From assembly GCF_905187505.1 (NCBI RefSeq), contig NZ_CAJJIC010000060.1, positions 1 through 12,868 on the forward strand: a DNA stretch of 12,868 nt, read 5' to 3'. This DNA is from an uncultured Mailhella sp. GTDB taxonomy: Bacteria; Desulfobacterota; Desulfovibrionia; Desulfovibrionales; Desulfovibrionaceae. The notes beneath the pieces were generated by a model. That model saw only the letters and a program-made list of their open reading frames with translations. It was not told the DNA's origin and searched no databases. Each line of letters opens with the position of its first letter. The first letter of the stretch is position 1. The translations under genes were made by a program, and so were the position numbers. Of the stretch, positions 7,434 to 12,814 are shown piece after piece.

Positions 7434-8131
7434 TCCTCCCCTCCGAAGTATCCGAGCAGGCCGCCGAGCCTGTCCCCCAACCAGTTGCCCGCCCTGTCCA
7501 TGCCCCAGGAGATGACCGGTTCTGCGAGCACAGACGCCGCACGGCCCGCCGCCGTGACCGCGCCGACGGGAGCCGTCGCAAGGTCTGCCACGTCTACCAG
7601 AGGAGTCCCAAGTCCCGGTTCGCGGTTCACATAGCCAGGCTCATCGGCGGGAAAACGATACTGGTCGGCAGGCACGGAAGCGTAAGCTTCACCCGGAGCG
7701 AGCGCGGCGGCCGTTCCTGCCCCGCCCGCAGCCCACGGCAACGCTCTGTAGATATTCGGATCGTCAGGATTGAATGTCCCACGATTCTGGACGGACTTGA
7801 TCTGATTCGGCTCTTTTACCATCCAATAGCCTTTATCAGGAACATGGACATAATCCAGTTCCTGAACCGGCTGCCCGGCACGACGCGCCGCGCGTTTTTC
7901 CGGCAGTCCATACGTTCCTTTCAGATAGACATCCATCTGATGAGGACCATACGGCGCAGGCTGTTCGGCGAAATAAAAGCCCTCGCCATAAGCGCCCCGA
8001 CTGTTTATCTTATCTTTGGAAAAAGCATCAAAAACGGCGTCTGTATTGTGGTGAACGACAAGAGGTCTGCCCTCAGCATCAACGACTTTGGAAGAGCGCT
8101 TGACATCATCAAGCTTTTGCCCCAAAATCAA
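7430..8131 (-). CDS. ADP-ribosyltransferase (ART-PolyVal-like) half of a polyvalent protein
   Basis: 233 aa if started at the TTG at 8131, but it is most likely the second half of one gene with 8128-8787. Residues 14-127 match the ART-PolyVal pattern: SKVVDAEGRPLVVHHNT (H27-H28-N-T where YHGT is usual), GEGFYFAEQ near 50, YWMVKEPNQIKSVQNRGTF at 102-120, then NPDDPNIYR. These proteins belong to the PARP-like H-Y-E/Q group and are thought to modify host targets after injection. Residues 130-160 are a Gly/Ala linker. The last 70 or so (GYVNREPGLGTPLVDVADLA through RLGGLLGYFGGEE) are the conserved tail shared with the gene at 9879. The His-to-Asn change at the G of HGT deserves attention. The stop overlaps the next ATG. 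Confidence 0.75.
   Translation of the reverse strand: MILGQKLDDVKRSSKVVDAEGRPLVVHHNTDAVFDAFSKDKINSRGAYGEGFYFAEQPAPYGPHQMDVYLKGTYGLPEKRAARRAGQPVQELDYVHVPDKGYWMVKEPNQIKSVQNRGTFNPDDPNIYRALPWAAGGAGTAAALAPGEAYASVPADQYRFPADEPGYVNREPGLGTPLVDVADLATAPVGAVTAAGRAASVLAEPVISWGMDRAGNWLGDRLGGLLGYFGGEE
7431..7633 (-). repeat. 203-bp conserved 3' block, copy in the ART gene
   Basis: Matches 9880-10082 with two differences that I can see, both silent (ACG/ACT for Thr and GAC/GAT for Asp). It encodes the tail from about YVNREPGLG to GLLGYFGGEE and includes the ribosome site and ATG of the following frame. Homology stops abruptly on both sides. Confidence 0.95.
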
Positions 8132-8787
8132 TCGTGAGGCTTGAGGTGCGCTTCCTTCAGTGGGAGTCTTGAACGCATTTTCGAGCCTTTTTTATTTTCC
8201 ACCTCATGCAGATAAAGTCCCTGCCTGTTCGGAAGATGTTTAACAACAACTTCCCCGGCATAATCCGTATCGCCGATACGCACGGGCGCGGATATCACCG
8301 ACGTGTCGTACCCTCTCCCCTTCCAGTTGCTTTGCTGGTCAAACACCGTTCCTTTTCTGATGATATCCGGCACGGCAGCGAACGCGGCCGACTTTTCCCG
8401 CCCTATACCGTGCCCCATCGAGTCTTTGACGCCTTCAAGGTCAAGCCTTACGTCTCCAAGCTCCGGGCTTCGCACCACCCCTCGAAACATCTCGTCATAC
8501 CATGCCGGAACTTTTTCCGTCAGCGGTACTCCATCCTTCTGAAATTCTTTTCCGGTCAACGTCACTACCGGTTTCCCGGACACTGCTTCATTATAGGCTC
8601 TTGCCGCAGGCCAGTTCCCAAACCACGCCTTGAAAAACGGGCTTTCCGTGCCCATGTCGCGGTACAGTTCCCCGGCCGCTTCCACTATCTCGGGATTATC
8701 CGCCCATCCTTTGGGCAAATCGTTGTAGTCGAGGCTGTCGGCAAACTTTCCGAGCAGTCCCATGAGCTTCTGCGGTATCTTCGCCAT
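8128..8787 (-). CDS. LPD3-like half of a polyvalent protein, frame-broken from the ART half
   Basis: 219 aa from the ATG at 8787, coupled to the 106-aa gene through TGATG, with GGAG eight bases upstream. Residues 1-20 hold an LMGLLGKF motif. SPFFKAWFGNW (49-59) and GKPVVTLTGKEF (71-82) are the usual lead-in of phage polyvalent proteins. Residues 105-196 follow LPD3: RSPELGDVRLDLEGVKDS, GIGREKSAAFAAVPDIIRKG, a Ser/Val-Ile-x-AP-x-x-I segment and GLYLHEVE. After residue 200 the frame becomes nonsense and stops. A -1 shift at the A6 run (8188-8193) restores KKRLENAFKT and runs on through ASRLILGQKLDD into the ART domain, giving about 452 aa in total. The remnant at 6542-6671 has the unbroken form. 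Confidence 0.75.
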   Translation of the reverse strand: MAKIPQKLMGLLGKFADSLDYNDLPKGWADNPEIVEAAGELYRDMGTESPFFKAWFGNWPAARAYNEAVSGKPVVTLTGKEFQKDGVPLTEKVPAWYDEMFRGVVRSPELGDVRLDLEGVKDSMGHGIGREKSAAFAAVPDIIRKGTVFDQQSNWKGRGYDTSVISAPVRIGDTDYAGEVVVKHLPNRQGLYLHEVENKKGSKMRSRLPLKEAHLKPHD

Positions 8788-9107
8788 CACACCTTCTCCA
8801 GCGTCGTGCGAAAGGCACGGTTGTCAGGATCGTTCAAAAATTTCCGCATGGCCTCGGGATCGTTCAGAATGTCCAGTCCCTGCGCGGCGGCAATGTCCAC
8901 CACGGCCACGGGAATGGACGCCACGCGCCGGAACACGGGCGCTTTTTGAAAGCCGCACTTCTGCGCGTTCTGCTCCGCCCTGTTCTGCCGGATGATCTGT
9001 GTCACGTCCTGAGCGCGGGAAATGATTCCCTCTTCCGTCACGAAGTCGGAAACGCCGTCCGCGCAAAAAAAGCGCACGCCGCGCGCGCCCTGCGAAAGTT
9101 CAAGCAT
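8787..9107 (-). CDS. 106-aa phage protein of unknown function, copy 2
   Basis: Starts MLELSQGARGVRFF at the ATG at 9107, with AAAGGAG six bases upstream. The second half reads RVASIPVAVVDIAAAQGLDI, then LNDPEAMRKFLNDPDNRAFRTT. Short proteins with such an LNDPDNRxFRT end occur near phage head genes in my recollection, but I cannot give a role. The N-terminal half has a beta-rich start and a helical centre (AQDVTQIIRQNRAEQN). It differs from copy 1 at a single residue near the C-terminus (K for S). Its TGA overlaps the ATG of the LPD3 gene. Frames that extend it upstream run into the intergenic repeat and are unlikely to be used. Confidence 0.8.
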   Translation of the reverse strand: MLELSQGARGVRFFCADGVSDFVTEEGIISRAQDVTQIIRQNRAEQNAQKCGFQKAPVFRRVASIPVAVVDIAAAQGLDILNDPEAMRKFLNDPDNRAFRTTLEKV

Positions 9108-9163
9108 GAAAGTCTCCTTTTTTTCCGAAGCGTAGCAGAGCCCGGCCGTGCGGCACACGGGAC
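8795..9163 (-). repeat. 370-bp near-perfect duplication, copy 2
   Basis: Matches 10891-11260 base for base apart from one base in the T-run (seven T at 9118-9124 against eight). It covers almost the whole 106-aa gene, its ribosome site and about 55 bases upstream. Homology continues at lower identity into the intergenic repeat. Such identity, including silent positions, points to recent duplication or ongoing gene conversion. Confidence 0.95.
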
Positions 9164-9235
9164 GCCTTTCAAAGGCACGGCGCAAAAAACGGACGCAAAC
9201 CCCTGTTCTGCGCCCGTTCTCAACGTTCCGCCCCC
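9129..9235 (-). repeat. Intergenic repeat block, copy 2
   Basis: Upstream leader of the 106-aa gene copy 2, related to blocks at 6673 and 11226. It contains the palindrome GCCTTTCAAAGGC and GCGCAAAAAACGGACGC. GGGCGCA and TGCGCC flank the A-run and could pair as a long-loop stem. It may carry the promoter of the cassette, but I see no convincing -35/-10 pair. Confidence 0.7.
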
Positions 9236-9433
9236 TCACCCGCTCCCCGCGCGCCCGCCGTGTCCGGCCAAAAGCGGCAGCATGCCCTTGCGGAACGCGT
9301 CAAGCTCCGGTATGCTGGAGCCATTGGAAACGCCGTCAGCAGAGACACGCTCGCTGCGTATTCCGTGCACATCATGTGTATCGGTCAAAGGATGGAAGGC
9401 GGAACCATCCGGCGTTTCCCAGAAAGCGGCTCT
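9236..9433 (-). pseudogene. Remnant of payload-gene middle region
   Basis: An open minus-strand stretch without a start codon: FWETPDGSAFHPLTDTHDVH, then RSERVSADGVSNGSSIPELD and AFRKGMLPLLAGH, then a stop. The second half corresponds to HISADGVSDDSNIPAIDALR and following (residues 201-230) of the 334-aa protein. The 5' part matches the remnant at 11224-11590. It lacks both the beginning and the conserved C-terminal tail. Confidence 0.65.
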
Positions 9434-9449
9434 TCATCTTGAGGAGCCG
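9427..9449 (+). terminator. Terminator-like hairpin, plus-strand sense
   Basis: CGGCTC pairs with GAGCCG; one T-G wobble and three further pairs surround a TCT loop, followed by TTTATTATTTA. The orientation is opposite to the genes. Related hairpins occur at 10370-10398 and 11528-11550 at the same place in the repeated sequence. Confidence 0.55.
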
Positions 9450-9453
9450 TTTA

Positions 9454-9882
9454 TTATTTATGGGATTCACCGGGCTCGGCGGCCATGTCCGCAAGCGACG
9501 TGCCCGGCCCCGGTTCGAGGTTCACACAGCCCGGAGCATTCGCAGACCATGGATAAGCGAGCGCGGCTCCTGCTCCAGCAAGAAGAACAGCTCCATTGAC
9601 ACGTTTATTTTGAGAGTTTATTTTTTATCAGATTCGACAGCAGAAAGCTGACGCTGCGTAAACGAGCCGTCTTCGGCGGCATAGTTAGATGGGACATTGC
9701 GCCTCCCCGAATCTAAACTCCCTGACTTGTCAGGGAGTTTTTCTGTCTTGGGGTCATACACCGTCCATATTCCCGCCCTGCCTCCATCTTCAGGCTCAAG
9801 AATACCCAGATATGTCTTATTCCCATGCGGCACAACAACGCCTGCAGGGTGTTTTTCTTTTGTCGTAACAATCCTTCGTCAT
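9454..9882 (-). pseudogene. Broken payload remnant following the 334-aa gene
   Basis: An ATG at 9882 overlaps the 334-aa gene stop but its frame ends after 21 codons (MTKDCYDKRKTPCRRCCAAW...). The better coding pattern is in another frame, open from 9878 to 9618, with a possible GTG start at 9833: TKEKHPAGVVVPHGNKTYLG, ILEPEDGGRAGIWTVYDPKT and so on to QRQLSAVESDKK. After that stop, a -1 shift at the A6 run 9621-9626 gives continuous INSQNKRVNGAVLLAGAGAA followed by LAYPWSANAPGCVNLEPGPG, a diverged copy of the conserved tail region (YPWPADSPGYVNREPGLG), ending at 9454. The N-terminal payload is unrecognised. I call it a remnant because two frame changes are needed. Confidence 0.55.
9715..9740 (+). 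terminator. Perfect 12-bp inverted repeat with T-run, plus-strand sense
   Basis: AAACTCCCTGAC and GTCAGGGAGTTT are exact reverse complements separated by TT, and TT then CTGTCTT follows. In plus-strand sense this is a plausible Rho-independent terminator. In minus-strand sense it lies inside the possible coding region for EKLPDKSGSLDSG and is followed by only a short T stretch. Confidence 0.55.
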
Positions 9883-10883
9883 TCCTCCCCTCCGAAGTAT
9901 CCGAGCAGGCCGCCGAGCCTGTCCCCCAACCAGTTGCCCGCCCTGTCCATGCCCCAGGAGATGACCGGTTCTGCGAGCACAGACGCCGCACGGCCCGCCG
10001 CCGTGACCGCGCCGACGGGAGCAGTCGCAAGGTCTGCCACATCTACCAGAGGAGTCCCAAGTCCCGGTTCGCGGTTCACATACCCCGGCGAGTCCGCAGG
10101 CCATGGATATTCGTCAGCAGGAATGGCCCGTGCGCGATAGTCCTGCACAGGCACAAAGGCCCGTGCTTCGCCCGGAGCGAGCGCGGCGGCCGTTCCACCG
10201 GCAAAAAGCGGCAGCATCCCCTTGCGGAGCGCGTCAATCGCGGGTATATTGGAGTCATCAGAAACGCCGTCAGCAGAGATGTGCTCGCTGCGTAAACCGG
10301 TCTTTTCGACCGAGTTAGACGATGGTATAGACGGTTCTTCCGTATTGCTGCGCCATCCGGCGTTCCCAGAAGGCTCTTCAATTTTTTTGAGGAGCCTTTT
10401 CTTTTTTATCGGGTTGATTTGGTAAACTCGAGTGAACTCCTCGCCCGGTTTCAAAGACGCATTATAGGCTTTATGGTCTCCAATTGCGCCAATCCCTACA
10501 GGATATGGCTCATTACCCTTGGTATGATATCTTTCAGCCCCATTAGTAATAAGTTCAATAGCATTTTCAATTTCTTCATTGCTCATATGATTATGATGGG
10601 CATTCCAGTAATGAAAAATATCATCTTCATATGAACCGAGTCGTGGAGATGTAAAAGACGGATCTTTGCCTCGTATCGAATCAAAAACATCTTTCGGAAT
10701 AACACCATGATATTCCAACGGCGGTTCTGATATGTCGAGAGTTCCCGATGCAGCCTTGTTCAGTAAATCGAGCAAGCGCCGCCCATCCTTGGAATAGACC
10801 GCCGCTTCCGCGTCATCCGGGGCGAGGGACGCCCATCCTGCCATCAGTCCCAGAAGACCGCCGAGCTTTTTCCCATCCACCAT
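9879..10883 (-). CDS. 334-aa payload protein with conserved C-terminal tail
   Basis: Starts at the ATG at 10883, sharing an A with the stop of the 106-aa gene (TAATG), with GGAG eight bases upstream. Residues 1-16 hold KLGGLLGLMAGW. Residues 28-160 form the variable domain: a His-rich stretch HYWNAHHNHMSNEEIENAIE (91-110), then ERYH at 117, IGDHKAY at 134 and FTRVYQINP at 150. This is loosely like small phage nuclease-type toxins (the PBECR set found in polyvalent proteins), but I cannot confirm it. Residues 161-200 are a Lys/Ser/Asn linker, 201-230 the SADGVS...IPAIDALRKGMLPLFAGG segment, and 265-334 the tail shared with the ART protein. Base composition of the variable part (10400-10750) is clearly more A+T-rich than its surroundings, a sign of transfer. 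Confidence 0.75.
   Translation of the reverse strand: MVDGKKLGGLLGLMAGWASLAPDDAEAAVYSKDGRRLLDLLNKAASGTLDISEPPLEYHGVIPKDVFDSIRGKDPSFTSPRLGSYEDDIFHYWNAHHNHMSNEEIENAIELITNGAERYHTKGNEPYPVGIGAIGDHKAYNASLKPGEEFTRVYQINPIKKKRLLKKIEEPSGNAGWRSNTEEPSIPSSNSVEKTGLRSEHISADGVSDDSNIPAIDALRKGMLPLFAGGTAAALAPGEARAFVPVQDYRARAIPADEYPWPADSPGYVNREPGLGTPLVDVADLATAPVGAVTAAGRAASVLAEPVISWGMDRAGNWLGDRLGGLLGYFGGEE
9880..10082 (-). repeat. 203-bp conserved 3' block, copy in the 334-aa gene
   Basis: Second copy of the block at 7431-7633. The upstream neighbours (payload domains) are unrelated in the two genes, and the downstream neighbours also differ immediately after the ATG. The block therefore behaves as a mobile or conserved 3' module. 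Confidence 0.95.
10370..10398 (+). terminator. Terminator-like hairpin inside the 334-aa gene, plus-strand sense
   Basis: AAGGCTC pairs with GAGCCTT, a wobble and four further pairs extend the stem to 12, the loop is all T, and TTCTTTTTTATC follows. On the coding strand the same bases encode the linker KKKRLLKKIEEP, so the structure is embedded in a gene transcribed the other way. Confidence 0.5.
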
Positions 10884-11203
10884 TACACGCTCTCCAGCGT
10901 CGTGCGAAAGGCACGGTTGTCAGGATCGTTCAAAAATTTCCGCATGGCCTCGGGATCGTTCAGAATGTCCAGTCCCTGCGCGGCGGCAATGTCCACCACG
11001 GCCACGGGAATGGACGCCACGCGCCGGAACACGGGCGCTTTTTGAAAGCCGCACTTCTGCGCGTTCTGCTCCGCCCTGTTCTGCCGGATGATCTGTGTCA
11101 CGTCCTGAGCGCGGGAAATGATTCCCTCTTCCGTCACGAAGTCGGAAACGCCGTCCGCGCAAAAAAAGCGCACGCCGCGCGCGCCCTGCGAAAGTTCAAG
11201 CAT
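10883..11203 (-). CDS. 106-aa phage protein of unknown function, copy 1
   Basis: Starts at the ATG at 11203, with AGGAG six bases upstream. Sequence is as copy 2 except for Ser in place of Lys next to the last residue. The frame is open far upstream, through the intergenic repeat and the remnant at 11224-11590, so a longer fusion is formally possible. The ribosome site and the identical second copy favour the short form. It is coupled to the 334-aa gene by TAATG. The unit of 106-aa gene plus payload gene is repeated at 8787 and below. Confidence 0.8.
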   Translation of the reverse strand: MLELSQGARGVRFFCADGVSDFVTEEGIISRAQDVTQIIRQNRAEQNAQKCGFQKAPVFRRVASIPVAVVDIAAAQGLDILNDPEAMRKFLNDPDNRAFRTTLESV

Positions 11204-11260
11204 GAAAGTCTCCTTTTTTTTCCGAAGCGTAGCAGAGCCCGGCCGTGCGGCACACGGGAC
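10891..11260 (-). repeat. 370-bp near-perfect duplication, copy 1
   Basis: Partner of 8795-9163, identical apart from one extra T in the run at 11214-11221. Beyond 11260 the copies diverge: this one lacks the GCCTTTCAAAGGC palindrome and has AGGGCAAGG instead, then becomes similar again. Confidence 0.95.
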
Positions 11261-11375
11261 AGGGCAAGGCGCAAAAAAACGGACGCAAACCCCTGTTCTG
11301 CGCCCGTTCTCAACGCTCCGCCCCTTCTCCAGCTCTCCTTCCGCCTCTTTGTGCCGCCCGCATGGCCCGCCAAAA
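11226..11375 (-). repeat. Intergenic repeat block, copy 3
   Basis: Related to the blocks at 6673 and 9129. The AGCGTAGCAGAGCCCGGCCG start and CTGTTCTGCGCCCGTTCTCAAC are shared by all three. The stretch CCGCCCCTTCTCCAGCTCTC to CCGCCTCTTTGTGCC is shared with copy 1 only. Confidence 0.8.
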
Positions 11376-11527
11376 AACACCAGCATTCCCTTGCGGAGCG
11401 CGTCAATCGCTGGCATATTGGACTCAGTGGAAACGCCGTCAGCAGAGAACGCTCGCTGCGTGGCCCCTCCCTCCGGGGAGTGTGAGGTATCAGGATGGAA
11501 GGCGGAACCATCCGGCGTTTCCCAGAA

Positions 11528-11550
11528 GCGGCTCTTCCGTGAAGGGCCGC
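11528..11550 (+). terminator. Terminator-like hairpin, plus-strand sense
   Basis: GCGGCTCTT pairs with AAGGGCCGC (nine pairs including one T-G), loop CCGTG, followed by CTTTTTC. A canonical Rho-independent form, but directed against the genes and towards the capsid terminator. Confidence 0.6.
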
Positions 11551-11602
11551 CTTTTTCATGCGCCGCGTTCTTTTCGGGGAGCGCCGTGCTGATATGACAC
11601 GA

Positions 11603-11633
11603 AAAAGGCGGGAGCCGCGCGCCCCCGCCTTTT
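11603..11633 (-). terminator. Bidirectional Rho-independent terminator after the capsid gene
   Basis: AAAAGGCGGG and CCCGCCTTTT form a ten-pair stem with an 11-base GC-rich loop, flanked by A-run and T-run on either side. It begins three bases after the capsid stop codon. In minus-strand sense it should end or weaken capsid transcription, so the accessory region downstream may depend on readthrough or its own promoter. Confidence 0.85.
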
Positions 11634-11635
11634 AA

Positions 11636-12595
11636 TCAGGCCGACTTCAAGTCGGCAAGCACGCCGGACGAAGCGTCGTTTCTGGCTTCGAGGGTGCATT
11701 CCACGAGCACGTGGCCCTTCAGGCTGTCGCCGGTGACGGCAAGGCGTTCTTCGGTGAAGCCGCGAAGGTAGGCCACCTTCCAGTACTGGGGATCGAGCAC
11801 GAAGGCGCAGGTCTTCGAGAAGGGCTCAAAGGCCTGCACGCGGTTGGGCACGAGCTTCAGGGCGCCGAAGTCGGACACGTACACGTCGATGACGGCGGTG
11901 GCCTTTCGGCGTTCGGCCTTTTCCATGCGGGTCGTGCCGCCGGAAAGCACCTCGCTCATCTTCACGCGGATGTCGGGGGCCATCATGATGCGGTCGGGGT
12001 TGCCGCCCGCGTTGTAGATGTCGGTGAGCAGCGCCTTGAGCATGGCCTCGGTGGGCACGCGGGTGGTTCCCGCCGTGCAGGCCGTGCCGGGAAGAGAAGC
12101 CCTGGTGCCGTCTTCCGTGGCGTAGTTGGTCTGCATCCAGCAGGGAAGCCCGGTCATGAGTCGGCCCTCGCTGGAACCGTTGTCCGCGCGCGCCACCTTG
12201 TTCTGCAGAAGGGCGTATTCCACGTCCTTCTTGAGCTCGCGGGTGCGCAGGGCCATCTGATAGGCGTACTGACGGGACACGCCCGCCTGCTTCACGGCCT
12301 GCGCCGTGCCGGATACGTTGATGCCCTTCCTCAGAATCTGCGTCTTGTTGGAAAGCTCCGTGGTGAAGCTTTCGGAAAACGCCGTGGTGTCCGCGCCTTC
12401 GAGCGCGGCGTTCTCGGCAGGGCTGGCCAGGGTGTCGGTCTGCCATTCGTGCAGGGTCTGCGTGGCCTCGGACTTGCCGCACATGGACAGAAAAGGCGTG
12501 TCCGTGGGGGCCACGTTGAAAATCATGTCCATGAGATCGCGGGGCTTGCCCTTGAGATTCGCATCCCTGAGCTGACCGGATACCGTATTTGCCAT
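11636..12595 (-). CDS. Major capsid protein, SU10-like (DUF5309 type)
   Basis: 319 aa starting MANTVSGQLRDANLKGKPRD, with GGGGAGGA about seven bases before the ATG. Hallmarks of the SU10/DUF5309 capsid family are visible: APTDTPFLSMCGK at 29-41, TLHEWQTDTLA at 47-57, the segment GINVSGTAQAV at 91-101, ELKKDVEYALLQNK at 120-133, GGNPDRIMMAPDIRVKMSEV at 197-216 and DVYVSDFGALKLVPNR at 237-252. The protein forms the icosahedral shell with the HK97 fold. Length fits the family (about 300-350). A strong terminator follows at once. No scaffold, protease or portal gene is seen upstream, where such genes normally lie. Confidence 0.9.
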   Translation of the reverse strand: MANTVSGQLRDANLKGKPRDLMDMIFNVAPTDTPFLSMCGKSEATQTLHEWQTDTLASPAENAALEGADTTAFSESFTTELSNKTQILRKGINVSGTAQAVKQAGVSRQYAYQMALRTRELKKDVEYALLQNKVARADNGSSEGRLMTGLPCWMQTNYATEDGTRASLPGTACTAGTTRVPTEAMLKALLTDIYNAGGNPDRIMMAPDIRVKMSEVLSGGTTRMEKAERRKATAVIDVYVSDFGALKLVPNRVQAFEPFSKTCAFVLDPQYWKVAYLRGFTEERLAVTGDSLKGHVLVECTLEARNDASSGVLADLKSA

Positions 12596-12814
12596 GTCAT
12601 GTCCTCCCCTGAGGGCTTGATATTACCGTTGATGCTTGAAGATTTGCCGGAGAGTTGAAAGAAGGCTGTTCATGCCAACGAAGGCCCGCCCTGCGCCGGG
12701 AAACGGTCATTCCGCTGCCAATGACGGTTCCCCAGAGCGTTGAACCAGCGCACGGCGTAACCATCTGGAAATCCCTTCCAACCACACCGATGTGACCGCG
12801 AAGCGGGAACATTG
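12596..12814 (-). promoter_or_regulatory. Leader region upstream of the capsid gene with an imperfect inverted repeat
   Basis: No gene is convincing here; an 85-aa frame (12597-12854) lacks a ribosome site and runs across the terminal repeat. Positions 12698-12732 form an inverted repeat: GGGAA and GTCATT on the left match AATGAC and TTCCC on the right, with a small internal mismatch and an eight-base loop. A TAATAT hexamer (12625-12620 on the minus strand) could be a -10 box, but no good -35 is at the right distance. The region may hold an operator or promoter for the head genes. Confidence 0.3.

Larger units (their letters stand above)
11224..11590 (-). pseudogene. Remnant of payload-gene middle region, fused in frame to the 106-aa gene leader
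   Basis: An open frame without a start: ALPEKNAAHEKGGPSRKS, RFWETPDGSAFHPDTSHSPE, then AFSADGVSTESNMPAIDALR and KGMLVFFGG. It is homologous to residues 201-230 of the 334-aa protein and to the remnant at 9236-9433. After the FFGG the sequence is the intergenic repeat (11226-11375), translated as CGRHKEAEGELEKGRSVENG, and the frame continues without a stop into the 106-aa gene. The 5' end of the original gene has been lost next to the capsid terminator. Confidence 0.65.

Noticed and set aside
8787..11260. Insertion sequence or transposon as the cause of the duplication
   Set aside because: No transposase, no terminal inverted repeats at the edges of the duplicated segments and no target-site duplications could be found.
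6673..11375. CRISPR array from the repeated blocks
   Set aside because: The repeats are 100-370 bases long, few, unevenly spaced and partly coding, with no short regular repeat-spacer pattern.
6542..11590. Diversity-generating retroelement or variable-repeat system
   Set aside because: Repeats are present, but there is no reverse transcriptase, and the copies do not show adenine-specific differences between a template and a variable repeat. The two differences in the 203-bp block are silent, and the 370-bp block differs by one homopolymer base.
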